Positions 42,222-44,230 of a DNA stretch of 44,230 bases are shown here, piece after piece; position 1 is the stretch's first letter, and each line of letters begins with the position of its first letter. The notes beneath the pieces were generated by a model that had not been told where the DNA came from, made no database searches, and saw nothing but the letters and a program-made list of their open reading frames with translations. The DNA is taken from contig CAIYWI010000047.1 in assembly GCA_903929885.1 (NCBI GenBank), positions 1-44,230 on the forward strand, read 5' to 3'. This DNA is from an uncultured Phycisphaerales bacterium. Lineage in GTDB: Bacteria; Planctomycetota; Phycisphaerae; Phycisphaerales; UBA1924. A program made the position numbers and the translations under genes.

Positions 42222-43838
42222 ATGAGCATGAATGCACCCGCCTCGTCCGAACGCACGCTGCTCGGACACCCGCCGGGCCTGTTCCTCCTCTTCCTCGTCG
42301 AGATGTGGGAGCGGTTCAGCTATTACGGCATGCGGGCCCTGCTGGTGCTCTTCCTCACGAGCCCCACGGCGGGCATGCTCAAGCGCCCCGAGAACGCGCC
42401 CGAGGGCTTCAACCCGGGCCCCGGCTGGACCGACGAGGCGGCGAGCACCCTCTACGGCTGGTACACGGGCCTGGCCTACTTGATGCCCGTCATCGGCGGC
42501 ATCATCGCCGACAAGCTCATCGGCACCCACCGCTCGATGGTCGTGGGCGGCACGCTGATCATGCTCGGGCACATCGCCCTCGCCGCGGCGGGCCTGGGCT
42601 GGAGCCACACCGACCCGATGGGCATGACCGTCTTCATGTTCGGCCTCGCGCTCATCGTCGTGGGCACCGGCCACTTCAAGCCCAGCGTCAGCGTGATGGT
42701 CGGCCAGCTCTACAAGGAGGGCGACCCTCGTCGCGACGGCGCGTTCAGCATCTTCTACATGGGCATCAACCTGGGCGCGTTCCTGTGCGCCTTCGTCTGC
42801 GGCACGCTCGGCGAGAAGGTCGGCTGGCACTGGGGCTTCGGCTCCGCCGCCGTGGGCATGTTCCTGGGGCTGGCCCTCTACATGTTCGGTCGCCCCGCCT
42901 TCCTCAAGGGCATCGGCGAGGCGCCCGCCGGGGTGCGAAACCTCTCGGTCCCCTTCCTGCTCGGCGGACTCGCCGTGGCGGCGGGATTCGCGGCACTCTT
43001 CCACGCGGGCGGCCTGTCCGGCTTCGAGAAACTGCTGGGCCCGGGCACCGTCGCCGTGATCGCGGCGGCCGTGCTGGGCCTTGCGATCTGGTTCGTGGCC
43101 ATCCAGCGTCCCGAGGATCGCGGCCCGGTGACGTCGATCTTCATCTTCATGATGTTCAACGCCTTCTTCTGGCTGGCCTTCGAGCAGGCCGGCAGCAGCA
43201 TGACGCTCTTCACCGACCGCTACACCGACGCGAAGATCGGCTCGTGGGAGATGCCCACGACGTGGTTCCAGTCGGTGAACCCCGCGCTCATCTTCGTCTT
43301 CGCCCCGATCTTCGCCGGACTGTGGACGTCGCTGGGCAAGCGACGCATGAACCCCAGCCAGCCCGTCAAGATCGCCTTGGGCCTCATCCTGCTGGGCATC
43401 GGCTTCGTCGTGCTGGTGATGGGCGCCCGCACCATCCAGGTGGGCCCGGGCGGCCCCGAGGATGTGGTCCGCAAGGCGGCCGTCTGGTTCATCCTGGGCG
43501 CGTACTTCTTCCACACCATGGGCGAACTGTGCCTCTCGCCCACCGGCCTCAGCTACGTCACCAAGGTGGCCCCCGTGCGGTTCGTCTCGCTGCTCATGGG
43601 CATCTGGTTCATCTCCAGCTTCATCGCCAACCTCGCGGGCGGACTCATCGCCGCCCAGACGGAGAAGCTCGAACGAGGCGAGTTGAAACTGCCATGGAAC
43701 CTCGGCGAGGGCACCAACAGCGTGCAGGCCGACTTCTTCACCCTCTTCGTGATCACCAGCATCGGCGCCGGCGTGGTCATCCTGATCCTCACCCCCGTCC
43801 TCAAGAAGCTCACCGCGGGCCGCGACGCCGGCGCGTGA
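42222..43838 (+). CDS. POT-family proton-dependent oligopeptide transporter
   Basis: A 538-residue polytopic major facilitator with about 12-14 hydrophobic segments. VEMWERFSYYGMRALLVLF contains the ExxERFxYY proton-coupling motif near the start. The PTR2-type signature FYMGINLGAFLC lies around residue 180. FKPSVSVMVGQLY and the late FIFMMFNAFFWLAFEQAGSSM, with a conserved Glu, are typical. POT proteins import di- and tripeptides with protons through the inner membrane. The insertion of about 25 residues after TM1 (MLKRPENAPEGFNPG) is common in the family. GGAG lies 8 nt before the ATG. It ends at a strong terminator. Confidence 0.95.
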   Translation: MSMNAPASSERTLLGHPPGLFLLFLVEMWERFSYYGMRALLVLFLTSPTAGMLKRPENAPEGFNPGPGWTDEAASTLYGWYTGLAYLMPVIGGIIADKLIGTHRSMVVGGTLIMLGHIALAAAGLGWSHTDPMGMTVFMFGLALIVVGTGHFKPSVSVMVGQLYKEGDPRRDGAFSIFYMGINLGAFLCAFVCGTLGEKVGWHWGFGSAAVGMFLGLALYMFGRPAFLKGIGEAPAGVRNLSVPFLLGGLAVAAGFAALFHAGGLSGFEKLLGPGTVAVIAAAVLGLAIWFVAIQRPEDRGPVTSIFIFMMFNAFFWLAFEQAGSSMTLFTDRYTDAKIGSWEMPTTWFQSVNPALIFVFAPIFAGLWTSLGKRRMNPSQPVKIALGLILLGIGFVVLVMGARTIQVGPGGPEDVVRKAAVWFILGAYFFHTMGELCLSPTGLSYVTKVAPVRFVSLLMGIWFISSFIANLAGGLIAAQTEKLERGELKLPWNLGEGTNSVQADFFTLFVITSIGAGVVILILTPVLKKLTAGRDAGA

Positions 43839-43862
43839 GTCGCCAAGGCCTTTGAATGATCG

Positions 43863-43895
43863 AAGGGCCGCGTGGCGAACCACGCGGCCCTTTTT
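43863..43895 (+). terminator. Strong intrinsic terminator after the peptide transporter gene
   Basis: AAGGGCCGCGTGG pairs with CCACGCGGCCCTT (13 bp) around a CGAA loop and runs into TTTTT. It lies 24 bp after the stop codon. Confidence 0.95.
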
Positions 43896-43956
43896 CATGG
43901 ACAGGGCACGTCGAGCACGACGCTGATGCGCGTCGTCGGCCGTGCGCGAATCAGCA

Positions 43957-44024
43957 CCACGACCCAATCGCGAAGCGATTCCCGTTGACCGCCGGGGGTC
44001 GCGGCGTTTCGCCGCGACCCCCGG
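43957..44024 (+). repeat. Two-hairpin repeat B, copy 1
   Basis: This 68-bp unit starts with CCACGACCC and contains AATCGC-GAA-GCGATT, then a linker CCCGTTGACCG, then CCGGGGGTCGCGGCG-TTT-CGCCGCGACCCCCGG, a 15-bp perfect stem with a triloop. It is directly repeated 209 bp further on. It does not share sequence with repeat A. Confidence 0.9.
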
Positions 44025-44165
44025 TCATGCGACCAAACGACCACGACCCCAGAGGGGTCGCCGTGGGAACGGGCACGACGTTCGATGTCGCGACGACGTT
44101 CCATGCCGTGGCATCGGGCCGATCCCACGGAAACGCCTTCGGCGTGGTGCACGCGTCGACCCGCG

Positions 44166-44230
44166 CCACGACCCAATCGCGAAGCGATTCCCGTTGACAG
44201 CCGGGGGTCGCGGCGTTTCGCCGCGACCCC
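44166..44230 (+). repeat. Two-hairpin repeat B, copy 2, cut by the window end
   Basis: The unit matches 43957-44021 at all but one position (C to A in the linker, GTTGACAG). The second stem is truncated by the end of the window. Between the copies lies a further GACCCC-AGA-GGGGTC hairpin inside CCACG/CGTGG near 44041-44066. I see no gene in 43896-44230. Confidence 0.9.

Noticed and set aside
1..44230. tRNA, rRNA, CRISPR array, prophage or insertion sequence
   Set aside because: No cloverleaf, no regularly spaced direct repeats with unique spacers, and no integrase, transposase or phage structural gene could be recognised.

Overview
The window is a GC-rich bacterial chromosome segment with no phage, IS, CRISPR, tRNA or rRNA genes that I can see. 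It most likely comes from a planctomycete, probably class Phycisphaerae. The reasons are the pseudopilin with a GFTLIELLVVIALIALLIGILLPAL-type leader, a Ser/Thr kinase with kinesin-light-chain-like TPRs divergent from an ECF sigma factor, unusual ABC transporter permeases with large soluble insertions, and several proteins I recognise only as planctomycete-like. The taxonomic call is inference. The content is mostly chromosomal core: gyrA, rpsL, rpsG, adk, apt, prmC, a primary-type sigma factor, uvrD/pcrA and atpC.

Layout. 1-5.2 kb: nitroreductase, a repeat-rich convergent gap, UvrD-type helicase, an orphan FecCD permease, an isolated atpC and a second repeat pair. 5.2-8.5 kb (minus): ABC-2 permease and ATPase with a 4-nt overlap, then a UVR-motif protein. 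8.9-9.9 kb: RpoD/SigA-type sigma factor with an intrinsic terminator. 10-18.6 kb (plus): a secreted hypothetical, an M42 peptidase, an overlapping cluster of DppC-like permease, DppD-like ATPase and glycosyltransferase, then a membrane PP2C phosphatase and a small secreted protein. 18.6-22.3 kb: prmC, GT4 glycosyltransferase and a pseudopilin ending at a strong terminator. 22.6-24.8 kb (minus): rpsG, rpsL and a conserved-looking hypothetical. 24.9-29.5 kb: apt, a large TPR kinase (minus) and its divergent ECF sigma factor. 29.6-33.8 kb (minus): adk, a STAS protein and gyrA. 34-37 kb: a large exported hypothetical, a possible 26-residue peptide and a small membrane protein. 37.3-40.8 kb: the flagellar filament cap fliD and its export chaperone fliS. 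40.8-43.8 kb: guanine deaminase and a POT peptide transporter. The last 400 bp hold a terminator and a second family of hairpin repeats.

The most interesting signals are in non-coding sequence. (1) A 65-67 bp two-hairpin repeat occurs four times as two inverted pairs, both in gaps between convergent genes. (2) A different two-hairpin repeat is directly repeated at the right end. (3) A recurrent TANNNT hexamer lies exactly 6 nt, or 9-11 nt, before the start codons of many genes, pointing to widespread leaderless or nearly leaderless transcripts. (4) fliD and fliS share a FliA-like upstream motif. (5) gyrA has a 22-bp perfect palindrome in its likely leader. In proteins, GyrA carries Ala and Gly at the two main quinolone-contact positions, and RpsL carries Arg at position 88, a position where K88R gives streptomycin resistance elsewhere.

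All gene calls rest on reading translated sequences and motifs by eye. No database search was run. Start codons were chosen from Shine-Dalgarno spacing, overlaps, or the -10-like hexamers, and are the least certain part.
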